Source: an uncultured Saprospiraceae bacterium
GTDB lineage: Bacteria > Bacteroidota > Bacteroidia > Chitinophagales > Saprospiraceae
DNA: 41,719 bases
NCBI GenBank assembly: GCA_938010715.1
Contig: CALLVG010000063.1
Span: forward strand, 1 to 41,719
Reading direction: 5' to 3'
Below are positions 8,211-16,080 of this stretch, piece by piece. The notes under the pieces were generated by a model. The model worked only from the letters and a program-made list of their open reading frames with translations. It had not been told where the DNA came from and searched no databases. Position 1 is the first letter of the stretch; each line of letters begins with the position of its first letter. Made by a program: the position numbers and the translations under genes.

Positions 8211-9866
8211 TTATCTCAAGTTCAAATCAAATTCTACACGTCTATTCATTCTTCTTCCTTCAGGAGTATCATTTGTAGCTACAGGATTCGTTTCACCGTA
8301 TCCTTGAGAAGCGATTCTTCTTGAAGAGATTCCTTTAGAAATTAAATAGTTAGCACATGTTCTTGCTCTATTTTCAGAAAGCGTCTGATTTGCAGCAGCA
8401 TTTCCTCTATCATCTGTATAACCTCTAATCTTCACGTTATAGTCAGGGTATCTTTTCAAGATATCAACTACTTGGTCAAGGATTGGGTAAGATTCATTTT
8501 TAAGCGTAGCTCTACTTGTTTCGAATCTAACGTTCTGAACAGCTAAGTTTAAGATTCTTCTATCTTCAGCTTTGATTACTGGACAACCATTATTTGATGG
8601 TGAACCTGCAGTAGTTCTACACTTATCTTTAGAATCTTGAACACCGTCACCATCTGTATCTGGACATCCTTGGAATTGTCCAACACCAGCTACTTTAGGA
8701 CAAGCATCTTTGCTATCAGAGATTCCGTCGCCGTCTGTATCTTTATCAGGACATCCGCCCATTAGGCTAGTACCAGCTTCGTTTGGACATTTATCTTCAG
8801 CGTCAACGATTCCGTCACCATCTGAGTCAGGACACCCACTCATACTTCTTAAACCAGGAGTATTTGGACAAGTGTCTTCCATATCAATAACGCCGTCACC
8901 ATCTGTATCTGGACATCCCTTTAAAGCAGCTCCACCAGCTACATTTGGACATTGGTCTTCGATGTCAATAATTCCGTCACCATCTGAGTCAGGGCAACCT
9001 TTAAGATCAACTGGTCCAGCTACGTCAGGACAATTATCTCTTTTATCAACGATTCCGTCACCGTCACGGTCAGGACAACCATTGAAGTCAGCTAAACCAG
9101 GTACAGTAGGACATTCATCTTTTTTATCAACGATACCGTCACCGTCTGTATCTTTTCCAGCTCCTAATCTAAATCCTAAATTGATTCCTCCATAAGAGTA
9201 CCAATCATTGTCTTCTGGATCTGCAGATGTAGAAATTCCATCAAGATAATCGGAAGTTGGGGTTCTGAAACCGAATTCTAAATCAGCGTGAATCATTTCT
9301 GAAAGGTCGAAACGAAGACCACCACCGATTGGAATAGTTAATCCTGAAGTTTCAGTATTATTCATATCCTCTTGTTCAGGACGATCCCCATTAATAAAAT
9401 TAACTTCAGGACTGAAAGATGCAAAACCTAAACCAGCAAAAAGGTATGGAGATATAGTTTTTGCGAAACCGTTTTTATATCTCCTTTTTCCTAATAAATC
9501 CCATTCAAGATTTAATGAAACTTCTGTCAATGGACTTTCAAAATTATAACTACGATCGTAGCCTCTATCTTCAAAATTAGTTTCGTCTCCAGTTAAGGTA
9601 GAACCAAAGTAACCTAATTTCAACCCTAAACTCGGACTAAAATTATATTTAAGGTTTACTCCATAACCAAAGCTGTTGTTTCCGCCATTTAAACTGTAAG
9701 CAGGTTTTACAAGGTCACCTTGATAGTTAGCAAAGCCACCAAATACACCTACACTAAATTTTCTGAAATTTGGAGTAGATGTGTTTTCCATCATCTCTTC
9801 TTGAGCGAAGAGACCAGTTGCTAAAAATAGGACTGCAACTGTTAGTAATGTGATACGAGATTTCAT
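8211..9866 (-). CDS. OmpA-family outer membrane protein with seven thrombospondin type 3 repeats
   Basis: A 551-residue outer-membrane protein. Signal peptide MKSRITLLTVAVLFLATGLFA, then an outer-membrane beta-barrel of about 210 residues, seven calcium-binding TSP3 repeats of the form DxDGDGxxDxxDxCP at about residues 245-430, and a C-terminal OmpA peptidoglycan-binding domain (NVRFETSRATL ... GYTDDRGN ... LSENRA ... NRRVEF). The ATG at 9866 is chosen because the frame upstream only offers a TTG ten codons earlier and the signal peptide begins at this Met. Such proteins tie the outer membrane to the cell wall. One repeat carries an extra DKDT insertion, and the final one reads KCRTTAG instead of xCPxxAG. 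It is probably monocistronic, between a terminator and a 266-bp gap from atpG. Confidence 0.93.
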   Translation of the reverse strand: MKSRITLLTVAVLFLATGLFAQEEMMENTSTPNFRKFSVGVFGGFANYQGDLVKPAYSLNGGNNSFGYGVNLKYNFSPSLGLKLGYFGSTLTGDETNFEDRGYDRSYNFESPLTEVSLNLEWDLLGKRRYKNGFAKTISPYLFAGLGFASFSPEVNFINGDRPEQEDMNNTETSGLTIPIGGGLRFDLSEMIHADLEFGFRTPTSDYLDGISTSADPEDNDWYSYGGINLGFRLGAGKDTDGDGIVDKKDECPTVPGLADFNGCPDRDGDGIVDKRDNCPDVAGPVDLKGCPDSDGDGIIDIEDQCPNVAGGAALKGCPDTDGDGVIDMEDTCPNTPGLRSMSGCPDSDGDGIVDAEDKCPNEAGTSLMGGCPDKDTDGDGISDSKDACPKVAGVGQFQGCPDTDGDGVQDSKDKCRTTAGSPSNNGCPVIKAEDRRILNLAVQNVRFETSRATLKNESYPILDQVVDILKRYPDYNVKIRGYTDDRGNAAANQTLSENRARTCANYLISKGISSRRIASQGYGETNPVATNDTPEGRRMNRRVEFDLNLR

Positions 9867-10132
9867 GATGTGAAAGATTTTTTTTTGGATAATCAACTCT
9901 TAAGACTGTTAGTAAATAAAAAGTAACTTTAATATTTAAAATAAGTAACCCAAAGAGATTATATATTACTAATACTTATCTCCCTGGGCTACAATTTCTT
10001 ATAACAATATGTTGGTGGAATCTCTATAGATTAAAATCAGAGTAAAGGATTTTCAAGAAATAATCTCAAAAAGTCCGCTAATATAATGCGTTTTTTTGTA
10101 TAAATAACAAATAACAATAATAAAACAGATTT

Positions 10133-11038
10133 TTATCCGCCTTCAAGTGCTGCTGCTCCTCCAACGATTTCGAGTATTTCTTTGGTAATTGCTTCTTGAC
10201 GTGCTTTGTTATATGAAAGTTTTAATTCTTTCAGCAATTCTTCTGCATTTTCGGATGCTTTATCCATTGCTGTCATACGTGCACCATGCTCTGATGCGTG
10301 TGTATCTAAAACATATTTTTGAAAAGAAGATTGAAGAATACTTGGAACTAATTGATTTAACAATTTTTCCATACCTGGTTCAAAAATATAGTTCGCTTTA
10401 CTTTCTAACTTCTCTTCTTCATCAATTAAACTTGCTGCTTGCGTTACAGGAAGGTACTGTTCAGAAATCATGAACTGGGTCGCGGCATTTTTAAATTTAC
10501 CGTATGCCACCTCAATTGCGTCATAAGTTTCGTCTTCAAAAGATTTCATCAAATATTTTGCGACTTGCGATACATTATCAAATGACAAGTCATCAAATAA
10601 AGCGACGTAATCAGTTATGATTGAATCAGCCGGTATGCGTTTTTTGTAATAATCATACCCCTTCTTACCAATACAAAGCACTTTAAGATTTCCAGAATCT
10701 CTAAGTGCAGCGTATTTACCATTTATCAATCGCTCTGCTGCTTTTATTACATTGGAGTTAAAAGCACCACACAAACCTCTATTAGAGGTTACAACCACTA
10801 TACAAACATTTTTCAACTCTCTTTCTTTACCGAAAGAAATATTTGCTTCTCCACCAAGATTCGCCAAGATATTCTTGAGCATCGCATTTTGCTTCTCAGC
10901 ATAAGGACGCAATCTTGTAATCGCTTGTTGAGCACGTCTCAATTTAGCAGCAGAAACCATTTTCATGGCTTTTGTAATTTGCTGCGTGTTTTTTACAGAC
11001 GATATCCGTTCACGTACTTCTTTTAAATTGGCTCCCAT
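10133..11038 (-). CDS. atpG: F1Fo ATP synthase subunit gamma
   Basis: The central rotor shaft of F1, which turns inside the alpha3beta3 ring. The N-terminal helix (LKEVRERISSVKNTQQITKAMKMVSAAKLRRAQ region) and C-terminal helix (SYNKARQEAITKEILEIVGGAAAL) form the coiled coil and are both well conserved; the middle holds the Rossmann-like part with VVTSNRGLCGAFN. At 301 residues it is complete. It is the last gene of the operon and is separated from atpA by 78 bp containing a 12-bp-stem hairpin. atpD and atpC are absent from the window, as usual in Bacteroidota, where they lie elsewhere. Confidence 0.97.
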   Translation of the reverse strand: MGANLKEVRERISSVKNTQQITKAMKMVSAAKLRRAQQAITRLRPYAEKQNAMLKNILANLGGEANISFGKERELKNVCIVVVTSNRGLCGAFNSNVIKAAERLINGKYAALRDSGNLKVLCIGKKGYDYYKKRIPADSIITDYVALFDDLSFDNVSQVAKYLMKSFEDETYDAIEVAYGKFKNAATQFMISEQYLPVTQAASLIDEEEKLESKANYIFEPGMEKLLNQLVPSILQSSFQKYVLDTHASEHGARMTAMDKASENAEELLKELKLSYNKARQEAITKEILEIVGGAAALEGG

Positions 11039-11070
11039 AATTTTATTAAAAATGGCGTTATTTTATGAAG

Positions 11071-11107
11071 TCCCAGAAAACAACTTGTATTAAGCTGTTT
11101 TCTGGGA
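11071..11107 (-). promoter_or_regulatory. Intercistronic hairpin between atpA and atpG
   Basis: TCCCAGAAAACA (11071-11082) is perfectly complementary to TGTTTTCTGGGA (11096-11107): a 12-bp stem with a 13-nt loop. On the minus-strand message it lies just after the atpA stop. No T run follows, so it is more likely an mRNA-stability or processing element than a terminator. Confidence 0.7.
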
Positions 11108-11116
11108 AATAGAGTT

Positions 11117-12718
11117 TTATTTATACTGAGAAGAAAGTTCTTTTGCCAAAGTTGCAATTGCATCCAATCCTTCTTTTGGCAACTTACCTGATTTCAATTC
11201 AGCTAATATATCAGCATGACGTTGCTTCATTGTTTGTAAGAATACGCCTTCAAATTCTTTCACTTTATTTACAGGTACATCAGACAATAATCCTTTAGTA
11301 CCTAGATAAATCATCGCTACTTGGTCTTCTACTGCTACCGGAGAGTATTGTGGTTGCTTCAAAATTTCCACGTTACGTTTTCCTTTCTCTAATACTGCCA
11401 TTGTAGATGCATCCAAGTCAGAACCGAATTTAGAGAATGCCTCTAACTCACGATATTGTGCTTGATCCAGCTTCAAAGTACCTGATACTTTTTTCATGGA
11501 TTTAATCTGAGCAGAACCTCCTACACGACTTACTGAGATACCTACATTAATCGCCGGACGAACACCCGCATTAAACAGGTTTGTTTCCAAGAAAATTTGA
11601 CCGTCTGTAATAGAAATTACGTTGGTAGGAATATATGCAGATACATCGGCTGCTTGTGTCTCAATGATTGGCAATGCTGTCAAAGAACCTCCTCCTTTTA
11701 CGATAGGTTGACCACTATCATCTTTTGCATTAGCAAGAGAATCTGGTAAATCATTCATCTGACGAGCGATCGCATCATTTGCAATAATTTTTGCTGCACG
11801 TTCTAATAAACGTGAGTGCAAGTAAAATACATCACCTGGATATGCCTCACGTCCTGGAGGACGACGCAATAACAGAGAAACCTCACGGTATGCTACTGCT
11901 TGCTTTGACAAATCATCATAAATAATCAATGCTGGACGACCTGTATCTCTAAAGAACTCTCCAATCGCAGCACCTGCAAATGGTGCGTAGAATTGAAGTG
12001 GTGCAGGGTCTGCAGCAGATGCAGAAACAATCGTGGTGTAATCCATTGCACCGTACTCTGTCAATGTCTTCGCAACGTTTGCAACAGTTGATGCTTTCTG
12101 GCCAGAAGCCACATAGATACAGTAAACTGTTTCCCCTCTTTCGTGAAATTCTTTTTGATTGATAATCGTATCAATTGCCACTGCTGTTTTACCAGTTTGA
12201 CGGTCACCAATAATCAACTCTCTCTGTCCACGTCCAATCGGAATCATTGCGTCGATCGCCTTGATACCCGTCTGAAGTGGTTCAGATACTGGTTGTCTAT
12301 AAATTACACCTGGTGCTTTTCTTTCGAGCGGCATCAAGTATTTTTTTCCTTTTATCTCGCCTTTACCATCGATTGGTTTACCCAATGTATCCACAACTCT
12401 TCCAACCATTCCTTCTCCAACTTCGATAGAAGCGATATTTCCTGTGCGGCGGACTTTAGCGCCTTCACGGATACCATCACTCGGGCCCATCAATACAACC
12501 CCCACGTTATCTTCCTCTAAGTTCAAAACGATAGCGTTTACGCCAGTTTCAAATTGTACCAACTCACCAGCTTGAACACTGTTCAAACCATATACACGAG
12601 CAATACCATCACCAACTTGTAGTACACTACCTACTTGTTCAAGTTCAGTGGTCGTATCAAATCCTGATAATTGTTGTTTAAGGATTGCTGATATTTCGTC
12701 CGGTTTTACGTCAACCAT
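11117..12718 (-). CDS. atpA: F1Fo ATP synthase subunit alpha
   Basis: The nucleotide-binding, non-catalytic subunit present in three copies in F1. The Walker A motif GDRQTGKT is at residues 171-178; [11 protein letters not shown] is in the N-terminal beta-barrel; [10 protein letters not shown], carrying the conserved arginine that reaches into the beta site, is in the C-terminal third; and the [20 protein letters not shown] block follows. At 533 residues it is slightly longer than the ~510-525 typical of other phyla. The ATG at 12718 precedes the conserved N-terminal [11 protein letters not shown] helix. Downstream lies the hairpin at 11071-11107. Confidence 0.98.
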   Translation of the reverse strand: MVDVKPDEISAILKQQLSGFDTTTELEQVGSVLQVGDGIARVYGLNSVQAGELVQFETGVNAIVLNLEEDNVGVVLMGPSDGIREGAKVRRTGNIASIEVGEGMVGRVVDTLGKPIDGKGEIKGKKYLMPLERKAPGVIYRQPVSEPLQTGIKAIDAMIPIGRGQRELIIGDRQTGKTAVAIDTIINQKEFHERGETVYCIYVASGQKASTVANVAKTLTEYGAMDYTTIVSASAADPAPLQFYAPFAGAAIGEFFRDTGRPALIIYDDLSKQAVAYREVSLLLRRPPGREAYPGDVFYLHSRLLERAAKIIANDAIARQMNDLPDSLANAKDDSGQPIVKGGGSLTALPIIETQAADVSAYIPTNVISITDGQIFLETNLFNAGVRPAINVGISVSRVGGSAQIKSMKKVSGTLKLDQAQYRELEAFSKFGSDLDASTMAVLEKGKRNVEILKQPQYSPVAVEDQVAMIYLGTKGLLSDVPVNKVKEFEGVFLQTMKQRHADILAELKSGKLPKEGLDAIATLAKELSSQYK

Positions 12719-12781
12719 TTTTATAAAATTTTCTAATTAAAAAAGGATGTTTTGAATCATGAATGATTTGTTGCTAAATAT

Positions 12782-13351
12782 TTATTCAGCAATAATCATT
12801 GATTTATATAAATTGTCTTTGAATTCTTTTCTGAGTAAAGCCAATTTATGTTTGACACTTGTGTCGTATAATTTATCGTCGAATTCGATAACGAAACCGC
12901 CAATCAAGTCTGGTTGAACTTCCGTTTCGATTTCTATATTTTTGTAAGTATCAATACTATTCTCCAATTTGCCTTTGATAGATGCGATTGCTGCATCAGA
13001 CAGTTTTTTAGCAGTGGTAATTTTGATACTTGAAATCTCATTTCTCGTTTTGACCAAATCGTTGAATTCTTTAGCGACTTCTGGCAAGTACCCCTCCCGA
13101 CCTTTATCAACCAAAATCTTCAAGAATGCCATCGTAAGCGGATCAAATTTCCCGTCAAAAATCTTTTGGATAATCGTCCACTTCTTTCCTCCCTTTACAA
13201 TAGGACTTTTCATCAAAAGTTGGAAATCACGTTGCTGGGTTGCTTTCTCAAATGCTTGAACGTCTTCCTTAATTTTATCCAACTTATTTTGCTCAATGGC
13301 TAAGTCAACAAGTGACTTTGCGTATCGAGTGGCTATTCTGGTTACAGACAT
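12782..13351 (-). CDS. atpH: F1Fo ATP synthase subunit delta (OSCP)
   Basis: A peripheral-stalk protein that joins the b subunits to the top of F1. The 189-residue protein begins with RIATRYAKSLVDLA, the typical first helix of delta/OSCP, and ends in the KLYDTSVKHKLALL region that contacts subunit b (family pattern IGG.. I.. D...D.S...KL). Divergence is normal for this poorly conserved subunit, and position between b and alpha confirms it. Spacers of about 70 and 63 bp separate it from atpF and atpA, without strong hairpins. Confidence 0.96.
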   Translation of the reverse strand: MSVTRIATRYAKSLVDLAIEQNKLDKIKEDVQAFEKATQQRDFQLLMKSPIVKGGKKWTIIQKIFDGKFDPLTMAFLKILVDKGREGYLPEVAKEFNDLVKTRNEISSIKITTAKKLSDAAIASIKGKLENSIDTYKNIEIETEVQPDLIGGFVIEFDDKLYDTSVKHKLALLRKEFKDNLYKSMIIAE

Positions 13352-13422
13352 AATATATGAGAATTTGAGAGATCGAAAGTTTGAGAATTCGAGTATTCCT
13401 TAACTTAACTCACTCTAAATTT

Positions 13423-13941
13423 TTAATTTAATTTTGCTTCGCTGATCAACTTTTGAACAAAACCTTCAGAAGCAGCTTCTCCTGCCAATTCGCTTTTTAA
13501 CATTTTCTCTGCGATATCAATTGCCATTTTACCAGCCTGATTTTTCATATCAGTTACTGCTGCCATTTTTTGGTTATTGATTTGCTCTTTCGCACTTGCA
13601 ACGATTTTTGAAGCTTCTGTTTTTGCAGTATTTTTTGCTTCAGCAATGATAGCCTCTTTTGCTTCTTTTGCTTCTTTCAAAATAGCTACACGTTCTTCTT
13701 GTGCTTGGCGCAAAAGTTCTTGATTTTCGGCTTTTAAGTTTGCCATATCTTCACGTGCTTTCTTCGCTTCGTCCAAAGAATCTTGAATATCACTTTGTCT
13801 TTCAAGCAAAGCATCAGCGATTGGTTTGAAAGCAAATTTTGCCATCAAAAGCCAGAAAAGAATGAAGATAACAAAAGTCCAAAAGAACAGTCCGAAATCT
13901 GGTCGGATTACGCTAAAATCTGCGAGTAAAATATAATTCAT
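13423..13941 (-). CDS. atpF: F1Fo ATP synthase subunit b
   Basis: The peripheral stalk: one N-terminal membrane helix (about residues 14-36, FGLFFWTFVIFILFWLLM) followed by a long charged Ala/Lys/Glu-rich helix (about 45-150) that dimerises as a coiled coil and reaches delta. It is 172 residues long, normal for the family. Only one b gene is present, so a homodimer is expected. The start at 13941 places the membrane helix at the usual distance from the N-terminus. Upstream, between atpE and this gene, is a 12-bp-stem hairpin. Confidence 0.97.
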   Translation of the reverse strand: MNYILLADFSVIRPDFGLFFWTFVIFILFWLLMAKFAFKPIADALLERQSDIQDSLDEAKKAREDMANLKAENQELLRQAQEERVAILKEAKEAKEAIIAEAKNTAKTEASKIVASAKEQINNQKMAAVTDMKNQAGKMAIDIAEKMLKSELAGEAASEGFVQKLISEAKLN

Positions 13942-13992
13942 CTTTTAAAAGATTTATTTCTAATTTTCTAAAAAAATAAAATCATGATTGGT

Positions 13993-14038
13993 TAAAAGGT
14001 TGACCCAAAAACCAACCGTTTTCGTAGTCAACCTTTTA
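13993..14038 (-). promoter_or_regulatory. Intercistronic hairpin between atpE and atpF
   Basis: TAAAAGGTTGAC (13993-14004) is perfectly complementary to GTCAACCTTTTA (14027-14038): a 12-bp stem with a 22-nt loop, 16 bases after the atpE stop on the minus-strand message. No convincing T run follows. A 3'-stabilising element or partial attenuator is likely, since subunit c is needed in much higher copy than subunit b. Confidence 0.7.
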
Positions 14039-14054
14039 TACATTTTGATCGAAA

Positions 14055-14261
14055 TTAGTTAACGAAGAACGCCAAGATAATCGCGATAAGTGCAGCTCCC
14101 TCAATCAATGCAGCCATCAAGATCATATTAGATCTGATGTCATTTACTGCTTCAGGTTGTCTTGCAATGGCTTCCATTGCTTTTCCACCGATGTTTCCGA
14201 TACCTAATGCGGCTCCGATAACAGCCAATGCAGCTCCAATTGCGGCAATATTTCCAGTCAT
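14055..14261 (-). CDS. atpE: F1Fo ATP synthase subunit c
   Basis: The proteolipid of the rotor ring: two membrane helices joined by the polar loop ARQPE (residues 33-37). The ion-binding carboxylate is E54 in ALIEGAALIAI. The residues after it are Gly-Ala rather than the Ser/Thr of Na+-type rings, which points to proton coupling. The ATG at 14261 (protein starting MTGNIAAIG, 68 residues) is chosen over a frame extension of 19 residues, because subunit c starts directly with the first helix and the extension (FLRSNNEFYFLYH) is not c-like. The gene is followed by a strong hairpin that may raise its expression relative to atpF. Confidence 0.96.
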   Translation of the reverse strand: MTGNIAAIGAALAVIGAALGIGNIGGKAMEAIARQPEAVNDIRSNMILMAALIEGAALIAIILAFFVN

Positions 14262-14330
14262 GATTAAACTATTTATATGATATAAAAAATAAAATTCATT
14301 ATTGCTTCTCAGAAACAAAGTCTCTAAGAA

Positions 14331-15716
14331 TTAGTGTGCTTCTTCTACTGCTGCTCCAATATATGAAGCTGTCAAAATCGTAAACACGAAGGCTTGGATA
14401 AATGCAACCAACAATTCAATTGACATCATGAAGAGTGTCAAAATTGTTGATCCTATTGCTGTTCCATACGCAGCGCCCGGATTAGCTCCTGACTGACCAA
14501 ATATAAAAATCAATCCAACAAAAATCGCAATTACGATGTGACCCGCAGTGATGTTCGCAAACAAACGAAGCATCAAGGTTAAAGGCTTAATAAATAAACC
14601 CATAATCTCTACTGGTGTAAGTACTAATATTTTTACGATAGCAGGTACACCTGGCATCCACAATGTGTGTTCCCAATAGTGTTTGTTACCGCTAAAAGTT
14701 GTTACGAGGAAGGCAAGAAGTGCCAGAACTGCCGTAAACGACAAGTTTCCAGTAACATTAGAACCTCCAAAAAATGGAATCTGTCCAAATAAATTCAACC
14801 CAAGAATGAAGAAGAAAATAGACTGGAGAAATGGCAAGTACTTTTGCCATTTATGTCCAAGAAACGGTTTTACAGCTTCATCTTGAATAAATATAAAAAT
14901 TGGCTCAATGAAATTTGTAATCCCTTTTGGCGCCATTCCCCTTCTTACTTTGTAGGATTTTGCCATTGACATGAAAACCCAAGCTAAAAATAAGAATACA
15001 AAAATCATCGACAGGACGTTTTTTGTAATTGAGAAATCATAGAAAGATGTTATTCCTCCTCCAAACATTCCCGCGTCTGCAGTACTTTTTGTGTCTGCTT
15101 GCCACTCTTTTCCATTATAACAAACAAATGCGTATTCTTTAGTTTTGCCTTTTTCTATCGGCAACTGTTTTGTATAAACAGCATGGTGTCCTAAATCAAC
15201 TTCACCTGTGGGAAACGATGCATCCAAAACTCGTCTTGCAACACCTTCACACAAAATGTACTGATTGTAGGCTTTTTCTCCATTTCCGTGAGCATCTGCG
15301 TGGAATCTTCCCGAAGAGAAAACATCCCAACCATGGCCTGGAGCGTACAAAAAGCACGGCAACGGAAAAGAGAATGGCCCAATACTGTAAATATTCTGAT
15401 CTGAAATATGGTGAAACGCCGTTTCACCAGGATTGAATTCATGATGTCCACTGTGACCACATGCGTTCGTTGCATGGCCTTCTCCATCTGAGTGAGTTCC
15501 ATGATTGTGTCCAGCATGGCTACCGTGGTCATGACCTTCATGACTACCATGATTATGACCAGAGTGGTCATGTCCTTCGTGGTTGTGATTTTGATGATCT
15601 GTAGCCTGCGTTTCTTTAGCGTGTTTGTGACCGTCATGGTTATGACCATCGTGTTGCGCTAACGCAAAAACAGAAAGACAAAAAATACAACAAAGACTGA
15701 GAATATATTTCCGCAT
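14331..15716 (-). CDS. atpB: F1Fo ATP synthase subunit a with a His-rich N-terminal extension
   Basis: The stator channel subunit of Fo. The C-terminal ~235 residues are a canonical subunit a: the essential arginine is R384 in LMLRLFANITAGH, and the last two helices (SIELLVAFIQAFVFTILTASYIG) are well conserved. The start is unusual. Residues 1-20 look like a signal peptide (MRKYILSLCCIFCLSVFALA), and residues 22-92 hold 23 histidines in HxH and GHDH patterns, followed by about 120 residues of unknown fold with several Cys. The total is 461 residues against ~270 in E. coli. N-terminal extensions with signal-like sequence are known in Bacteroidota AtpB; the dense His tract is the odd part and suggests periplasmic metal binding, which is inference. 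It is the first gene of atpBEFHAG. Confidence 0.95.
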   Translation of the reverse strand: MRKYILSLCCIFCLSVFALAQHDGHNHDGHKHAKETQATDHQNHNHEGHDHSGHNHGSHEGHDHGSHAGHNHGTHSDGEGHATNACGHSGHHEFNPGETAFHHISDQNIYSIGPFSFPLPCFLYAPGHGWDVFSSGRFHADAHGNGEKAYNQYILCEGVARRVLDASFPTGEVDLGHHAVYTKQLPIEKGKTKEYAFVCYNGKEWQADTKSTADAGMFGGGITSFYDFSITKNVLSMIFVFLFLAWVFMSMAKSYKVRRGMAPKGITNFIEPIFIFIQDEAVKPFLGHKWQKYLPFLQSIFFFILGLNLFGQIPFFGGSNVTGNLSFTAVLALLAFLVTTFSGNKHYWEHTLWMPGVPAIVKILVLTPVEIMGLFIKPLTLMLRLFANITAGHIVIAIFVGLIFIFGQSGANPGAAYGTAIGSTILTLFMMSIELLVAFIQAFVFTILTASYIGAAVEEAH

Positions 15717-15763
15717 TTGGATACCAAATTTTCTTTTGTGATAGTGCTTTCTGAAAAGCGCTG

Positions 15764-15771
15764 CAAATGTA
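15764..15771 (-). promoter_or_regulatory. Candidate -7 box of the atp operon
   Basis: On the minus strand this reads TACATTTG followed by C, matching TAnnTTTG, 47 bases before the atpB ATG. The expected -33 position reads TTTT rather than TTG, so only the -7 half is convincing. Confidence 0.4.
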
Positions 15772-15966
15772 GATATAATCCATAGTTAATAAAAACTATA
15801 TTTTAGCTTTTTGAACCATAAAAAGATATATTTTTCAAAAAAAATAAATATATCAATTATATCAATTAAATTAAGGTGACACTATTTTGAATAAATACCT
15901 TTTTGGCAAAAATTGTTTCCTTGAACTATCAGTTGCTAAAATTATTGGTTGTTTTATCGCCAAAAT

Positions 15967-16006
15967 AAAAAAGGCTCTGAAAAATCAATTTCAGAGCCTT
16001 TTTTTT
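15967..16006 (-). terminator. Rho-independent terminator of the PKD adhesin gene
   Basis: AAGGCTCTGAAA (15971-15982) pairs perfectly with TTTCAGAGCCTT (15989-16000), with A and T runs on the outer sides. It lies about 75 bases past the adhesin stop on the minus strand and could also work in the other direction. Confidence 0.9.
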
Positions 16007-16023
16007 GAGAAAATTATTGTTTA

Positions 16024-16072
16024 AAGTTGTTTAAAATAGATTTTAAGGTGAAAATCCAATTTTAAACAACTT
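16024..16072. repeat. 14-bp perfect inverted repeat with nested stem
   Basis: AAGTTGTTTAAAAT (16024-16037) pairs with ATTTTAAACAACTT (16059-16072), and GATTTT (16039-16044) pairs with AAAATC (16051-16056). It lies between the adhesin stop codon and its terminator. Its arm composition resembles the palindromes at 4790 and 30940. Confidence 0.6.
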
Positions 16073-16080
16073 CAATAGCA

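Larger units (their letters stand above)
15717..16080. other. 364-bp spacer: atp operon promoter region, terminator and palindrome
   Basis: Between the atpB start and the end of the PKD adhesin gene. It holds the candidate atp promoter box at 15764-15771, an A/T-only stretch, the terminator at 15967-16006 and the palindrome at 16024-16072. No coding region is seen. Confidence 0.6.

Noticed and set aside
8640-9150. Regularly spaced DNA repeats resembling a CRISPR array
   Set aside because: The repeats encode seven DxDGDGxxDxxDxCP protein units of about 25 residues; spacers are not unique and no cas genes are near.
8710-9195. A 161-codon plus-strand frame with regular Pro/Ser repeats
   Set aside because: It is the antisense of the calcium-binding TSP3 repeats of the OmpA gene; its periodicity comes from them.
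12143-12520. A 125-codon plus-strand frame
   Set aside because: Antisense to the strongly conserved atpA nucleotide-binding domain.
15191-15649. A 152-codon minus-strand frame rich in Met, Thr and Val
   Set aside because: It is a shifted reading of the His-rich atpB region. The atpB frame continues into a canonical subunit a.
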